Assembly: GCA_004367505.1 (NCBI GenBank)
Contig: SFCB01000106.1
Coordinates: 1 to 47,407, forward strand
Origin: Chloroflexi bacterium OHK40
Lineage (GTDB): Bacteria > Chloroflexota > Chloroflexia > Chloroflexales > Chloroflexaceae
Length of the DNA: 47,407 nucleotides
Direction of reading: 5' to 3'
Shown here: piece by piece, positions 1 to 8,186 of the stretch
How positions within the stretch are numbered: position 1 is the stretch's first letter
Layout of the letters: the number at the start of each line of letters is the position of its first letter
Notes under the pieces: generated by a model
What the model saw: only the letters and a program-made list of their open reading frames with translations
What the model was told of the DNA's origin: nothing
Databases searched by the model: none
Program-made: the position numbers and the translations under genes

Positions 1-70
1 CCCCGGCGACCCCGGCGGCCCCGGCGGCCCCGGCGATCCATCCATCCCCGGCGGCCCCGGCGACCCCGGT
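1..70. repeat. 9-bp tandem G/C repeat at window edge
   Basis: The first 70 bases are about seven 9-bp units of the form CCCCGGCGR, interrupted once by TCCATCCAT. In the plus-strand frame beginning at base 2 the stretch is open to a TAA at 116-118 and reads as Gly-X-Y-like triplets (GDP, GGP, GGP, GDP, GGP, GDP). It could therefore be the 3' end of a collagen-like gene starting outside the window, or simply a minisatellite next to a dispersed hairpin repeat. I cannot decide between these because the window cuts it. Confidence 0.6.
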
Positions 71-74
71 CGTA

Positions 75-97
75 GAGACGCCCCACCGGGGCGTCTC
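75..97. repeat. GAGACGCCCC palindromic repeat, copy 1
   Basis: A perfect 10-bp inverted repeat: GAGACGCCCC at 75-84, a 3-base loop, and GGGGCGTCTC at 88-97. The same element occurs at 6189-6217 between hemD and hemB. Here its last two bases form part of the bchN stop codon (minus-strand TGA at 98-96). It could fold at the end of the bchN transcript, but no T-run follows it, so it is better described as a dispersed hairpin repeat than as an intrinsic terminator. Confidence 0.75.
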
Positions 98-1379
98 ATT
101 GTTGTGCAAGCGGAATAACATCTCCCGACGCGCTCGGCATCACCCCGGCGGTCCAGATTGGATCGAGGCCCAGCGGGTCAAGGCGGGTATGGCGGCGGAG
201 GGCCCGGGTGAAGAGTTGGACGAGGGGGTTCACCCCGGCCCAGCCGTGGATGGGCGAGAAGATGAACTCGGTGCCCCATTTGGCCACTACCCCACGGCCG
301 ATCAGCGGGTTGGCGGTGATGATATTGGAGATCACCAGGTCGGGCTGCTCGGCGGCGATGGAGCGTAGCTGGCGCTCGAAGTTGGCCTGCTCCACGAGGC
401 GCACCCCCTCCAGAGCGGCGAGCTCGCGGGCGTGGAAGCGCCGGTTGATGTAGGGGGTAGAGCACTCCAGCACCTCGGCGCCGGCGGCGCGCAGGAAGCG
501 GGCCAGCGGCAACTCCATGAGGATATCGGTGGCGAAGAAGACCTTTTTGCCACGCAGTAGCTCGGTATGCTCGCGGATACGCTCCCAGGCGGCCGCCTCC
601 CGCTCGGCAAGATCGATCCGCAGGCCGAAGTGGGCCGCGAGATCTTCCCAGAAGGCCCGGCAGCCATCGGGGCCGAAGGGGAAGAGCGAGGAGAGGATGG
701 TACACTCCCGCTCGTTGACCAGCTGGGTGGCCGTTCTGGGGAGAAAGGGCTGGAGCGGGGCAATGATCGTACCCGGCCCGATCGGGGGCAACTCGTGGAA
801 GTGGTTGGCGGGGAGAAAGCCAGCCACCGGGATGCCGAGCCGGGCGGCTTCGAGGGCAAAATCGTCGGCGATCGCATCGTTGACCGAGCCGAGGAAGACC
901 ACCCGTTTGTCCTCGGGCGGAGCGACGGGGCAGAAGGGGATCAGCGCCTGGAGCACCGAGTCCTCGCTCTGGGCGAAGGTGTAGTCGAGCCCGGAGGCGG
1001 GCACGAAGAGGACCGGCAGCTCAGGGGTGCTCAGCGAGTGGGCAAGCCCCTCGAACTCGACCTTCATCACCTCGGGGGTGCAGGAGGAGAGCAGGAAAAT
1101 CACCGAGGGCTTGTGCTCGCGGCGGATCTCGGCGATCTGATCGGCGATCTGGGGCTGGGAAGAGCTCAGATCGGCCTCTTCAAGCAGCGAGACCGCGAAG
1201 CGCGGGCGGGCGAAGATCATCACGCCGAGGGTGTTCTGCAACAGATGGGCGCAGGTGTGGGTGCCGAGGATCAGGAAGAAGCTGTCCTTGATCTTCTGGT
1301 AGAGCCAGCCCACGCTGACGAGGCCGCAGAACGAGTGGTAGAGGCCGTCCTCGCGAGTAAACTGAACCTTGGGCGGCAT
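96..1379 (-). CDS. bchN: Light-independent protochlorophyllide reductase subunit N
   Basis: BchN pairs with BchB to form the NifDK-like catalytic component that reduces ring D of protochlorophyllide in the dark, receiving electrons from the NifH-like BchL. The 427-residue product has the usual BchN length (about 420-430). It begins with a conserved N-terminal block containing FCGLVSVGW, followed by HTCAHLLQN and [10 protein letters not shown]; these carry the three cysteines that ligate the [4Fe-4S] cluster shared with BchB. I chose the ATG at 1379 (MPPKVQF) because GAGGGAG lies just upstream; a more distal ATG at 1394 is itself part of that ribosome-binding site. It is the last bch/hem gene of the minus-strand cluster in this window. 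bchB and bchL are not present and may lie beyond the left edge. Its own promoter and palindromic operator lie at 1402-1440. Confidence 0.95.
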   Translation of the reverse strand: MPPKVQFTREDGLYHSFCGLVSVGWLYQKIKDSFFLILGTHTCAHLLQNTLGVMIFARPRFAVSLLEEADLSSSQPQIADQIAEIRREHKPSVIFLLSSCTPEVMKVEFEGLAHSLSTPELPVLFVPASGLDYTFAQSEDSVLQALIPFCPVAPPEDKRVVFLGSVNDAIADDFALEAARLGIPVAGFLPANHFHELPPIGPGTIIAPLQPFLPRTATQLVNERECTILSSLFPFGPDGCRAFWEDLAAHFGLRIDLAEREAAAWERIREHTELLRGKKVFFATDILMELPLARFLRAAGAEVLECSTPYINRRFHARELAALEGVRLVEQANFERQLRSIAAEQPDLVISNIITANPLIGRGVVAKWGTEFIFSPIHGWAGVNPLVQLFTRALRRHTRLDPLGLDPIWTAGVMPSASGDVIPLAQQ

Positions 1380-1401
1380 AGGGCGCTCCCTCATCGGGGC
1401 G

Positions 1402-1440
1402 GTAGTGCGAAGTTTGAACTACAGGCGATGCCCCAGTATA
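1402..1440 (-). promoter_or_regulatory. bchN promoter with palindromic operator
   Basis: On the minus strand an extended -10 box TGC-TATACT (hexamer at 1440-1435) is followed 11 bases later by a 21-bp imperfect palindrome, GTAGT-N11-ACTAC, at 1402-1422. The sequence upstream of the -10 is strikingly A/T-rich for this genome. The same arrangement, with the same 11-bp spacing, stands before bchM, and the palindrome recurs before orf110-acsF. Its position just downstream of the expected transcription start favours repressor binding; that is inference. Confidence 0.6.
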
Positions 1441-1522
1441 GCACTTTATGAAAGTATTTGATATATAAACAATTGTGGTGCAATGGCTGTGCGTCGCCAG
1501 GGCCGGGCGGCCCCCGCGCCGG

Positions 1523-2455
1523 TCAGGCCGCCCAGTCCTGCGGCACCAGGAAGCTCGCCATGCGGGCCTCGGGGCTCCCGGGCTCGGGCCGATACTGGAA
1601 CTCCCAGCGGGCGAGGGGCGGCAGCGACATCAGGATGGCCTCGATGTTACCGTCGGTTTGCAGGCCGAAGCGGGTACCCCGATCGAAGGCCAGATTGAAC
1701 TCGGCGTAGCGGCCACGCCGGTAGAGCTGCCAGCTGCGCTCGCGTTCGCCGTAGGGGGTGGTGAGCCGGCGGCGCACGATCGGCAGGTAGGCGGCGATGA
1801 TCGCCTCGGCGCCATCGCGCACGAAGGCGAGGGTGCGCTCGAACATCCCCTCGCCCTCCGGGTGCAGGTTGTCGAAGAAGATCCCGCCGATCCCGCGCAT
1901 CTCCTTGCGGTGGGGCAGGAAGAAGTAGCGGTCGCACCACTCCTTGGCGGCCTGGTACTCGATCACGCCGTGCCGTTCGACATAGGCCTTCAGGGTGCGG
2001 TGGAAATGGCGTGCGTCGTCCTCAAACCCGTAGCTCGGGGTCAGATCCATTCCGCCGCCGAACCACCAGTCGTCGCCAGCCTCGAAGTAGCGCAGGTTGG
2101 CGTGGAAGGCGGGCACGTAGGGATTGCGCGGGTGGAGCACCATACTCACGCCGGTGGCGAAGTAGGGGTGCCCTCTGGTACCGGGGCGCTCCTGCCAGAT
2201 ACTGGGCGGAACCTCGTCGCCGGTGACGGCAGAGACATTGACCCCGGCTCGCTCGAAGACGGCGCCCTCGGTGAGAACGCGGGCAGTGCCGCCACCGCCG
2301 CCGGGGCGCTCCCAGGGCGCGGCCACGAATGTGCCCGGCGGCAGGCCCGCTACCGGCGCGCCATCGCGCTCTACGGCCTCGAAGGCCGCGATCAGCTCGG
2401 CCTGCACCTCGCGCACGATCTCGTGCACGAGCTCACGGGTATCGGTGACAGTCAT
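1523..2455 (-). CDS. hemF: Oxygen-dependent coproporphyrinogen III oxidase
   Basis: HemF oxidatively decarboxylates two propionates of coproporphyrinogen III to give protoporphyrinogen IX, using O2. The 310-residue protein carries family blocks GGGMDLTPSYGFEDDARHFH (around residue 140), FFLPHRKEMRGIGGIFFDN (around 175) and FNLAFDRGTRFGLQTDGNIE (around 255). Length is normal. The ATG at 2455 follows AAGGAG. It lies 36 bases after hemL and closes the hem run before bchN. An O2-dependent enzyme at this step means the pathway encoded here needs oxygen unless an anaerobic HemN/HemZ is encoded elsewhere. A G/C-rich inverted repeat (GGGCGGCC at 1505-1512, GGCCGCCC at 1526-1533) straddles the stop codon and could stall transcription, although there is no T-run. 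Confidence 0.96.
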   Translation of the reverse strand: MTVTDTRELVHEIVREVQAELIAAFEAVERDGAPVAGLPPGTFVAAPWERPGGGGGTARVLTEGAVFERAGVNVSAVTGDEVPPSIWQERPGTRGHPYFATGVSMVLHPRNPYVPAFHANLRYFEAGDDWWFGGGMDLTPSYGFEDDARHFHRTLKAYVERHGVIEYQAAKEWCDRYFFLPHRKEMRGIGGIFFDNLHPEGEGMFERTLAFVRDGAEAIIAAYLPIVRRRLTTPYGERERSWQLYRRGRYAEFNLAFDRGTRFGLQTDGNIEAILMSLPPLARWEFQYRPEPGSPEARMASFLVPQDWAA

Positions 2456-2491
2456 CGGTTTCGTGCTCCTTCTACGCGGGCCACGCGCCGA

Positions 2492-3796
2492 TCAGGCGCG
2501 CAGCGCCTCACGCATAGCGGCGAGAGTCTGGTCGATCGCCTCCGGGGTGTGGGCGGTGCTCACGAAGCCGGCCTCGAACTGGGATGGCGCGAGGTAGACG
2601 CCCCGTTCACAAAGGGCCCAGAAGAAGCGCGCGTAGCGCGACGGATCGACCCAGCGCTTCGCCTCGGCGTAGCTGGTGACCCGCACGCCGGGCTGCGTGA
2701 GGAAGTAAAAGCCGAACATCGTGCCGACCTGGCCCACCTGGAGCGGCACGCCCGCCTCCTCACCGAGCTGGCGGATGCCGTCGGCCAGGCGCCGGGCGCT
2801 CGCCTCGGCGGCGGCGAAGGGCGCCCCACCATTGTCGAAGGCCGCGCGCAAGGTTGCGAGGCCGGCGGCCATCGCCAGGGGGTTGCCGGAGAGCGTACCG
2901 GCCTGGTACATCGGCCCGGCGGGCGCCACGAGCTGCAAGATCTCGCGGCGGCCGGCGTAGGCGCCCACGGGCAGGCCACCACCGATCACCTTGCCGAGGC
3001 AGGTGAGATCGGGGGTGAGGCCCCAGAGGCCCTGAGCGCCACCCGGGCTCACCCGGAAGCCTGTCATCACCTCGTCGAGGATGAGCAGGGCGCCATACTG
3101 GTGGGCAATGGCCTGCAGACCCTCCAGGAAGCCGGGTTCGGGCAGCACGAAGCCCATGTTGGCGGCGATCGGCTCAACAATGACGGCGGCGATCTGCTCG
3201 CCCTCGGCCGTGAAGATCTGGCGCACCGCCTCCAGATCGTTGTACTCGGCGGTGAGGGTGTTGGCGGCCGCGCCCTTCGTCACCCCCGGGCTATCGGGCA
3301 AGCCGAGGGTGGCTACACCGCTACCAGCCTGCACGAGCAGCATATCGGCGTGGCCGTGGTAGCAGCCACTGAACTTGAGGATCTTCTCGCGGCCGGTGAA
3401 GGCCCGCGCCAGGCGCAGGGCGCTCATGGTCGCCTCGGTGCCGGAGTTGACGAAGCGCACCTGTTCGAGGCCCGGCATGAGCTGAATCACCAGCGCGGCC
3501 AACTCCGTCTCCCGGGCCGTGGGCGCGCCGAAGCTGGTACCGCGCGCCGCCTGGGCGGCGATGGCCTCGACCACGGCGGGGTGAGCGTGGCCAAGGAGGA
3601 GCGGCCCCCAGGAGAGCACGTAGTCGAGGTAGCGGTGGCCGTCCTCGTCGAAGAGCCAGGCGCCCTCACCGCGACTGAAGAAGATGGGCGTGCCACCCAC
3701 GCCGCGAAAGGCGCGCACGGGCGAGTTGACGCCGCCGGGGATCAGCTGTTGCGCTTCGGCAAAGAGTGCTTTTGAGCGAGCATAACGATCATTCAT
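2492..3796 (-). CDS. hemL: Glutamate-1-semialdehyde 2,1-aminomutase
   Basis: HemL is the PLP enzyme that converts glutamate-1-semialdehyde, the product of HemA, to 5-aminolevulinate in the C5 pathway. The 434-residue product shows LIPGGVNSPVRAFRGVGG near the N terminus, LILDEVMTGFRV (PLP-phosphate/Asp region) and GKVIGGGLPVGAYAGR containing the Schiff-base lysine, then YQAGTLSGNPLAMAAG. I start it at the ATG at 3796 (MNDRYARSK); the open frame continues upstream to 3865, but that part merely translates a dispersed repeat. GGAG precedes the chosen ATG. It lies between hemE and hemF in the same orientation, 153 bases after hemE. Confidence 0.95.
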   Translation of the reverse strand: MNDRYARSKALFAEAQQLIPGGVNSPVRAFRGVGGTPIFFSRGEGAWLFDEDGHRYLDYVLSWGPLLLGHAHPAVVEAIAAQAARGTSFGAPTARETELAALVIQLMPGLEQVRFVNSGTEATMSALRLARAFTGREKILKFSGCYHGHADMLLVQAGSGVATLGLPDSPGVTKGAAANTLTAEYNDLEAVRQIFTAEGEQIAAVIVEPIAANMGFVLPEPGFLEGLQAIAHQYGALLILDEVMTGFRVSPGGAQGLWGLTPDLTCLGKVIGGGLPVGAYAGRREILQLVAPAGPMYQAGTLSGNPLAMAAGLATLRAAFDNGGAPFAAAEASARRLADGIRQLGEEAGVPLQVGQVGTMFGFYFLTQPGVRVTSYAEAKRWVDPSRYARFFWALCERGVYLAPSQFEAGFVSTAHTPEAIDQTLAAMREALRA

Positions 3797-3838
3797 GGAG
3801 CGCTCCGTTATTGCGGGGGACAGATATTCCATCGATGC

Positions 3839-3858
3839 GATGGCTCCGCAGCGGTTCG
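3839..3858 (-). repeat. Dispersed upstream repeat, hemL copy
   Basis: A 20-base core which on the minus strand reads CGAACCGCTGCGGAGCCATC. Closely related cores occur at 12370-12389 (upstream of hemG) and 37585-37604 (upstream of galT), always in the same orientation relative to the downstream gene and 30-45 bases before its start codon. The surrounding sequence is also partly alike. It may be a mobile promoter-like or RNA-level element; function unknown. Confidence 0.55.
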
Positions 3859-3949
3859 TTCGCACCTCCCACCGCGCTCACCTATCGCCAGGGAAGCTAT
3901 GGGGCCGTGGAACGGTTCCGGACCGTGCGTCGCAGCCACGCCATCCAGT

Positions 3950-5086
3950 TCAGGAGCGCCCGCTTGCAGCGCGGCGGGCGGTTGCGGCGGTACTGCCCCC
4001 TGTCACCCTGCCCTCCTGGGGCGGCCGATAGCTCTGCACAAACTCCACGAGCCGTTGCACGTGCTCCTCGGGCGTCTCGGTGAGGATGCCGTGGCCGACG
4101 TTGAAGATGTGACCTGGGCGTCCGGCAGCTTGATCGAGAATGGCCCGCGCACGGCGCTCGATCTCGGGCCAGGGGCCGTGGAGCGCCAGCGGATCGAGGT
4201 TGCCCTGCACCGCCACGTCGTAGCCGCAGTGGGCCCAGCCGTCCGCCAGGCGCACCCGCCAGTCGAGCCCCAGCACATCGGCGCCGGTCTCGCGCAGGAG
4301 CGGGAGCATGCCATTCATATCGGTGCCGAAGTAGACGACGGGGGGAGGGGCGGCGGGGGATGGCTCCTTGTCCCCATGTCCTTCGGCGATGGCCGCCCGA
4401 AATGCCGTGATCGCCGCCTGAACGTGGGGCAGCACATACTCGACGTAGTCATCGGGAGCGAGGGCCCCGGCCCAGGAATCAAAGATCTGCACCACGTCGG
4501 CGCCGGCGCGCACCTGGGCCGCCAGGTAGCGGGCAACGAGGTCGCTCAGCTTCGCCATCAGGGCGTGCCAGCTCTGCGGGTCGTGGTACATGAGGGCCTT
4601 GGTGCGGCGATACTCACGGCTACCGCCGCCCTCGATCGCGTAGCTGGCGAGGGTGAAGGGCGCGCCGCTGAAGCCGTAGAGCGCGATATCGGCGGGGAGC
4701 GCGCGGCGCACCATGCGCAGGGCCTCCAGGGTGTAGCCGGAGGTCTCCTCGGGGTCGTAGTCGCGCAGGGCGGCGATGTCGGCGGGCGTGCGGATGGGGT
4801 TATGGATGACGGGCCCCTCACCCTTCTCGAAGGTCAGGTGGATACCGAGCCCCTCCAGGGGAGGGAGGATATCCGCAAAGATGATCGCGGCGTCCATGCC
4901 GAAGGCCTCGATCGGCTGCAGCGTCACCTCGGCGGCCACCTCGGGCGTCTTGACCATCTGGAGGAAGCCATGCCGCTCCCGCACGGCGCGGTAGGCCGAC
5001 ATATAGCGGCCAGCCTGGCGCATCAGCCAGATGGGGGTGCGGTCGGTCGGTTCGCAGCGACAGGCCGCCAGGATGCGATTGGTCAT
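3950..5086 (-). CDS. hemE: Uroporphyrinogen decarboxylase
   Basis: HemE removes the four acetate carboxyls of uroporphyrinogen III to make coproporphyrinogen III. The 378-residue product has the N-terminal signature [13 protein letters not shown], with the substrate-binding arginines, then [18 protein letters not shown] and FNVGHGI in the expected order. The ATG at 5086 (MTNRIL) is chosen because GAGAGAG lies upstream and homologs begin here; 26 further in-frame codons upstream look non-conserved. Residues about 235-249 form a Gly/Glu/Pro-rich insert ([14 protein letters not shown]) whose DNA resembles a low-complexity insert in smc of this window. It is followed by hemL and preceded by hemB (62-base gap). 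Confidence 0.95.
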   Translation of the reverse strand: MTNRILAACRCEPTDRTPIWLMRQAGRYMSAYRAVRERHGFLQMVKTPEVAAEVTLQPIEAFGMDAAIIFADILPPLEGLGIHLTFEKGEGPVIHNPIRTPADIAALRDYDPEETSGYTLEALRMVRRALPADIALYGFSGAPFTLASYAIEGGGSREYRRTKALMYHDPQSWHALMAKLSDLVARYLAAQVRAGADVVQIFDSWAGALAPDDYVEYVLPHVQAAITAFRAAIAEGHGDKEPSPAAPPPVVYFGTDMNGMLPLLRETGADVLGLDWRVRLADGWAHCGYDVAVQGNLDPLALHGPWPEIERRARAILDQAAGRPGHIFNVGHGILTETPEEHVQRLVEFVQSYRPPQEGRVTGGSTAATARRAASGRS

Positions 5087-5148
5087 ACGGCTCTCTCTCG
5101 GTATCGGCAGGGAGGGGGCGTACGGGCGCAGCGCCATGGCGCTCCGGC

Positions 5149-6162
5149 TTAGCCCCGCAGCCACCGCACGGCGTCCCGGGCCCAGTAGGTGATGATCATG
5201 TCGGCACCGGCGCGGGCGATGGCGGTGAGGCTCTCCAGGGCCACCCGGCGCTCGTCGATCCAGCCGCGCTCGGCGGCGGCCTTGACCATGCTGTACTCGC
5301 CGCTCACCTGGTAGGCCGCCAGGGGCAGACTGAAGCGGTCCTTTACCTGGCGGATAATATCGAGGTAGGCAAGGGCAGGCTTGACCATGAGGATATCGGC
5401 GCCTTCGTCCACATCCAGGGCCACCTCGCGCAGCGCCTCGCGAGCATTGGCCGGGTCCATCTGGTACTGGCTGCGGTCGCCGAAGCTGGGCGGGCTCTCG
5501 GCGGCGTCGCGGAAGGGCCCGTAGAAGGCCGAGGCAAACTTGGCGGCGTAGCTCATGATCGCGGTGTGCTGGAGCCCGGCGCCGTCGAGAGCGCCACGGA
5601 TGGTGGCCACCATGCCATCGATCATGCCCGACGGGGCGATGATATCGGCGCCGGCCTGGGCGTGCACAACGGCGGCCTTGCCGAGTAACTCCAGGGTGGG
5701 GTCGTTGAGCAGGTAGCCCTCACCCAGAGCCGGGTTGTAGCCCTCGGTGCCGGGCACGTTGATCACCCCACAGTGGCCGTGGTCGGTGTACTCGCAGAAG
5801 CACATGTCGGAGATCACGAGCATGTCGGGCACGGCCCGCTTGATCGCGGCCGCCGCCTGCGGCACAATCCCCTCCGGATCGAAGTTCTCGCTGCCCAGGG
5901 CGTCTTTGTGGGCGGGGATGCCGAAGAGCAGCACGGCGGGGATGCCGAGCTCGTAGAGGGCCTCGGCCTCGCGGGCGGCCATATCCACCGAGAGCTGGGC
6001 GTGGCCGGGCATCGAGGCGATCGGGCGGCTGACGCCGCTACCGTGGCGGATGAAGAGCGGGGCGATCAGCTGCTCTACGCGCAGGGTCGTCTCGCGCACC
6101 AGGCCACGCAGCGCGGTGGTACGGCGCAGACGGCGGGGGCGGGCGGCGGGAAAGCTATTCAT
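5149..6162 (-). CDS. hemB: Delta-aminolevulinic acid dehydratase (porphobilinogen synthase)
   Basis: HemB condenses two ALA molecules to porphobilinogen. The 337-residue product carries the zinc-type metal site [16 protein letters not shown], with three cysteines at about residues 120-130, rather than the aspartate-rich Mg-type site. Both catalytic lysines are visible: [14 protein letters not shown] at about 205 and [11 protein letters not shown] at about 260. A classical zinc enzyme is therefore expected. It is flanked by hemD (60-base gap that holds a 13-bp hairpin repeat) and hemE. Confidence 0.96.
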   Translation of the reverse strand: MNSFPAARPRRLRRTTALRGLVRETTLRVEQLIAPLFIRHGSGVSRPIASMPGHAQLSVDMAAREAEALYELGIPAVLLFGIPAHKDALGSENFDPEGIVPQAAAAIKRAVPDMLVISDMCFCEYTDHGHCGVINVPGTEGYNPALGEGYLLNDPTLELLGKAAVVHAQAGADIIAPSGMIDGMVATIRGALDGAGLQHTAIMSYAAKFASAFYGPFRDAAESPPSFGDRSQYQMDPANAREALREVALDVDEGADILMVKPALAYLDIIRQVKDRFSLPLAAYQVSGEYSMVKAAAERGWIDERRVALESLTAIARAGADMIITYWARDAVRWLRG

Positions 6163-6188
6163 CGGCGTTCCTCCTGGGAACCGGCGTA

Positions 6189-6217
6189 GTAGAGATGCCC
6201 CAGTGGGGCGTCTCTAC
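6189..6217. repeat. GAGACGCCCC palindromic repeat, copy 2
   Basis: A 13-bp inverted repeat: GTAGAGATGCCCC at 6189-6201, loop AGT, and GGGGCGTCTCTAC at 6205-6217. One position is a G-T wobble. It belongs to the same family as the element at 75-97. It lies in the 60-base gap between hemD and hemB, so it would fold within the operon mRNA and could affect processing or relative expression of hemB. Confidence 0.75.
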
Positions 6218-6222
6218 GCCCG

Positions 6223-7056
6223 TTAACACGAACCATCCGCCCCGCCCGCCCCGCGCCCCTCCACGTGAGCCACCAGGGCGGCCACCAGGCCCTCCTCGGT
6301 GGCTTCGTCCGCCACGAGGGTAGGCTCCAGGCCCAGCTCACGGCAGGTCGCGGCGGTGCTCGGGCCGATGCAGGCGATAATCAGGCGGCGGGCGAGCTCC
6401 AGGCCCGCCGGGCCTAGCTGGGCGGCCAGGAAGCGGGCCGTGGAGCCGCTCGTGAAGAGCAGGGCGTCGAGCGCCCCACGCTCGATCAGCGTCGCGAGCT
6501 CGGCGCCGCCCGGCGCCGGTACGGTACGGTAGGCCACCACCCGGTCCACGCGGGCGCCGGCGGCCCGCAGGCGCTCCTCCAGCTCCGGGCGGGCAATATC
6601 GGCGTTGGGCAGGAGCACCCGCCGCCCGGCCGGATCGCCCAGCGCATCGGCCAACTCGGCGCCGGAGAAGGAGGCAGGCACGACGGCGGGAGGGGCACCG
6701 AGTAGTGCGCCGCAGGCCGCCGCAGTGGCCGGGCCTACCGCGCCGATCTTCAGCGAGACGCGGCTCGAGAGGCGTGGGGCGCGCGCGCCGAGGGCGCTCG
6801 CCACGGCTTCGACCGCCGTCACGCTGGTGAGCAGCAGCCACTCGTACATCCCGGCCTCCAGGCGGCCCATGGCCTCCTCCAGCGCGACCGGGTCGGCCGG
6901 TGGGGCATAGGCAATCGTGGGGTGCAACACTGGCTCGGCCCCCAGGCCCCGCAGGCGGGCTGCCAGGCCCTCGCCACGGCCCTCGGCACGCGGGATCAGC
7001 AGGCGTAGCCCGCGCAAGGGCTGGGGATGCCCATGGTGCTGCCGGGGATCGCTCAT
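6223..7056 (-). CDS. hemD: Uroporphyrinogen-III synthase
   Basis: HemD closes hydroxymethylbilane with inversion of ring D to form uroporphyrinogen III. The family is poorly conserved in sequence, but the 277-residue product shows the two Rossmann-like HemD halves: LRLLIPRAEGRGEGLAARL near the N terminus, and LLFTSGSTARFLAAQL followed by IACIGPSTAATCRELG in the second half. The ATG at 7056 overlaps the hemC stop as ATGA, so the two are probably translationally coupled. The open frame continues far upstream, but that part is antisense-like overlap with hemC. Position between hemC and hemB supports the call. Confidence 0.93.
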   Translation of the reverse strand: MSDPRQHHGHPQPLRGLRLLIPRAEGRGEGLAARLRGLGAEPVLHPTIAYAPPADPVALEEAMGRLEAGMYEWLLLTSVTAVEAVASALGARAPRLSSRVSLKIGAVGPATAAACGALLGAPPAVVPASFSGAELADALGDPAGRRVLLPNADIARPELEERLRAAGARVDRVVAYRTVPAPGGAELATLIERGALDALLFTSGSTARFLAAQLGPAGLELARRLIIACIGPSTAATCRELGLEPTLVADEATEEGLVAALVAHVEGRGAGGADGSC

Positions 7057-8114
7057 CGGGTACTCGCTCTCAGATTCTCCGCCGAAGACTCGGGCAAAGC
7101 CTGGTGGCCTGTCGCCAGAACGGCCAGGATCGCGCCGGCGCCACGGGTGAGTAATTCGTCGGCCAGAGCCGTGCCGAGCGTTTCCGGCTCGCCGGGGCTG
7201 CCAGCCAGTTCGCCCCGCACCACCGTGGCGCCATCCAGCGAACCGACCAGCCCGCGCAGGAGCAGGCTGGCGCCCTCGGCGCTGGCATGAGCCGCGATCG
7301 GCACCTGGCACCCGCCCTCCAGCCGGCGCAGAAAGGCCCGCTCGGCAAGGGCCGCAGCCCTGGTTGGCCCGTGGTCGAGCGGCGCCAGCAGCGCGCGCGT
7401 GGCGGCATCGCCGGCGCGACACTCGATGGCGAGGGTGCCCTGGGCCACCGCCGGGAGCATCTGCTCCGCCGGGAGGAGGTGAGCCACAAAAGCCGCGCCA
7501 TCGCTCACCACGCTCCCGTCCGCCCGCAGCAGGCCGAGCCGCTCCAGGCCGGCCGCAGCGAGCACCAGGGCATCGTACTGGCCCTCGGCGAGCTTGCGCA
7601 GCCGCGTATCGACATTGCCCCGCACATCGCGCAGCGTCAGGTCGGGACGCAGCGCGCGGAGCTGGCAGGCCCGGCGCAGCGAACTCGTACCGACGATCGC
7701 ACCCTGGGCGAGTGCGCCCTCAAACGGGGCACGCTCCCCGGCGCGCGCCTCGGCGCGGCTGTCGGCGCGCTGGTCGCCCCGCGCGGGCAGCACCAGCACA
7801 TCGCGCGGGTCGGCCCGCTCCGGAAAGGCGCCGAGCACCAGACCGTCGGGCAGGAGCGACGGCAGATCCTTACACGAGTGGACGCAGAGGTCCACCTCGT
7901 TGGCGAGCAAGGCGTGCTCCAGCTCCTTGACGAAGAGGCCCTTATCGCCCACGGCGGAGAGGGCCACATCGAGCACACGGTCGCCCCTGGTGGTGATCAC
8001 CCGAAGCTCAACCTCCAGGTCGGGGTGGAGCGCGGTGAGCCGGGCGGCAACCATCTCCGACTGCGCCAGGGCAAGCTTGCTGCCACGGGTACCGAGTGTC
8101 AGGCGACGGGCCAT
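7053..8114 (-). CDS. hemC: Porphobilinogen deaminase (hydroxymethylbilane synthase)
   Basis: HemC polymerises four porphobilinogens to hydroxymethylbilane on a dipyrromethane cofactor. The 353-residue product has LTLGTRGSKLALAQSEM at its start, DLCVHSCKDLPSLLPDGL (active-site Asp region), GTSSLRRACQLRALRPDL, and the cofactor-attachment cysteine in LRRLEGGCQVPIAAHA. The ATG at 8114 is preferred over a GTG one codon upstream. The stop overlaps the hemD start by four bases. It is somewhat longer than the usual 310 residues owing to an Ala/Arg-rich insert (about residues 110-130). Confidence 0.96.
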   Translation of the reverse strand: MARRLTLGTRGSKLALAQSEMVAARLTALHPDLEVELRVITTRGDRVLDVALSAVGDKGLFVKELEHALLANEVDLCVHSCKDLPSLLPDGLVLGAFPERADPRDVLVLPARGDQRADSRAEARAGERAPFEGALAQGAIVGTSSLRRACQLRALRPDLTLRDVRGNVDTRLRKLAEGQYDALVLAAAGLERLGLLRADGSVVSDGAAFVAHLLPAEQMLPAVAQGTLAIECRAGDAATRALLAPLDHGPTRAAALAERAFLRRLEGGCQVPIAAHASAEGASLLLRGLVGSLDGATVVRGELAGSPGEPETLGTALADELLTRGAGAILAVLATGHQALPESSAENLRASTR

Positions 8115-8186
8115 CACAGTACCAGGTTTCTACGTACGACAGGCGACGGGCAGAGGCGGCTCTGCTCGTGACCGCGCGTCGTAACG

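Noticed and set aside
1402-1422. PpsR/CrtJ binding site
   Set aside because: The required TGT-N12-ACA spacing is not met in any of the three copies; the conserved ends are GTAGT and ACTAC with N11.
1501-1533. Intrinsic terminator of hemF
   Set aside because: A stem (GGGCGGCC/GGCCGCCC) exists but overlaps the stop codon and has no T-run, so I do not list it as a terminator.
1475-3775. Long plus-strand open frame (766 codons) opposite hemF and hemL
   Set aside because: It mirrors two certain genes on the other strand, is Gly/Ala/His/Arg-rich without any domain, and is typical antisense openness in high-G+C DNA. The same holds for 15489-17489 and 19206-21176.
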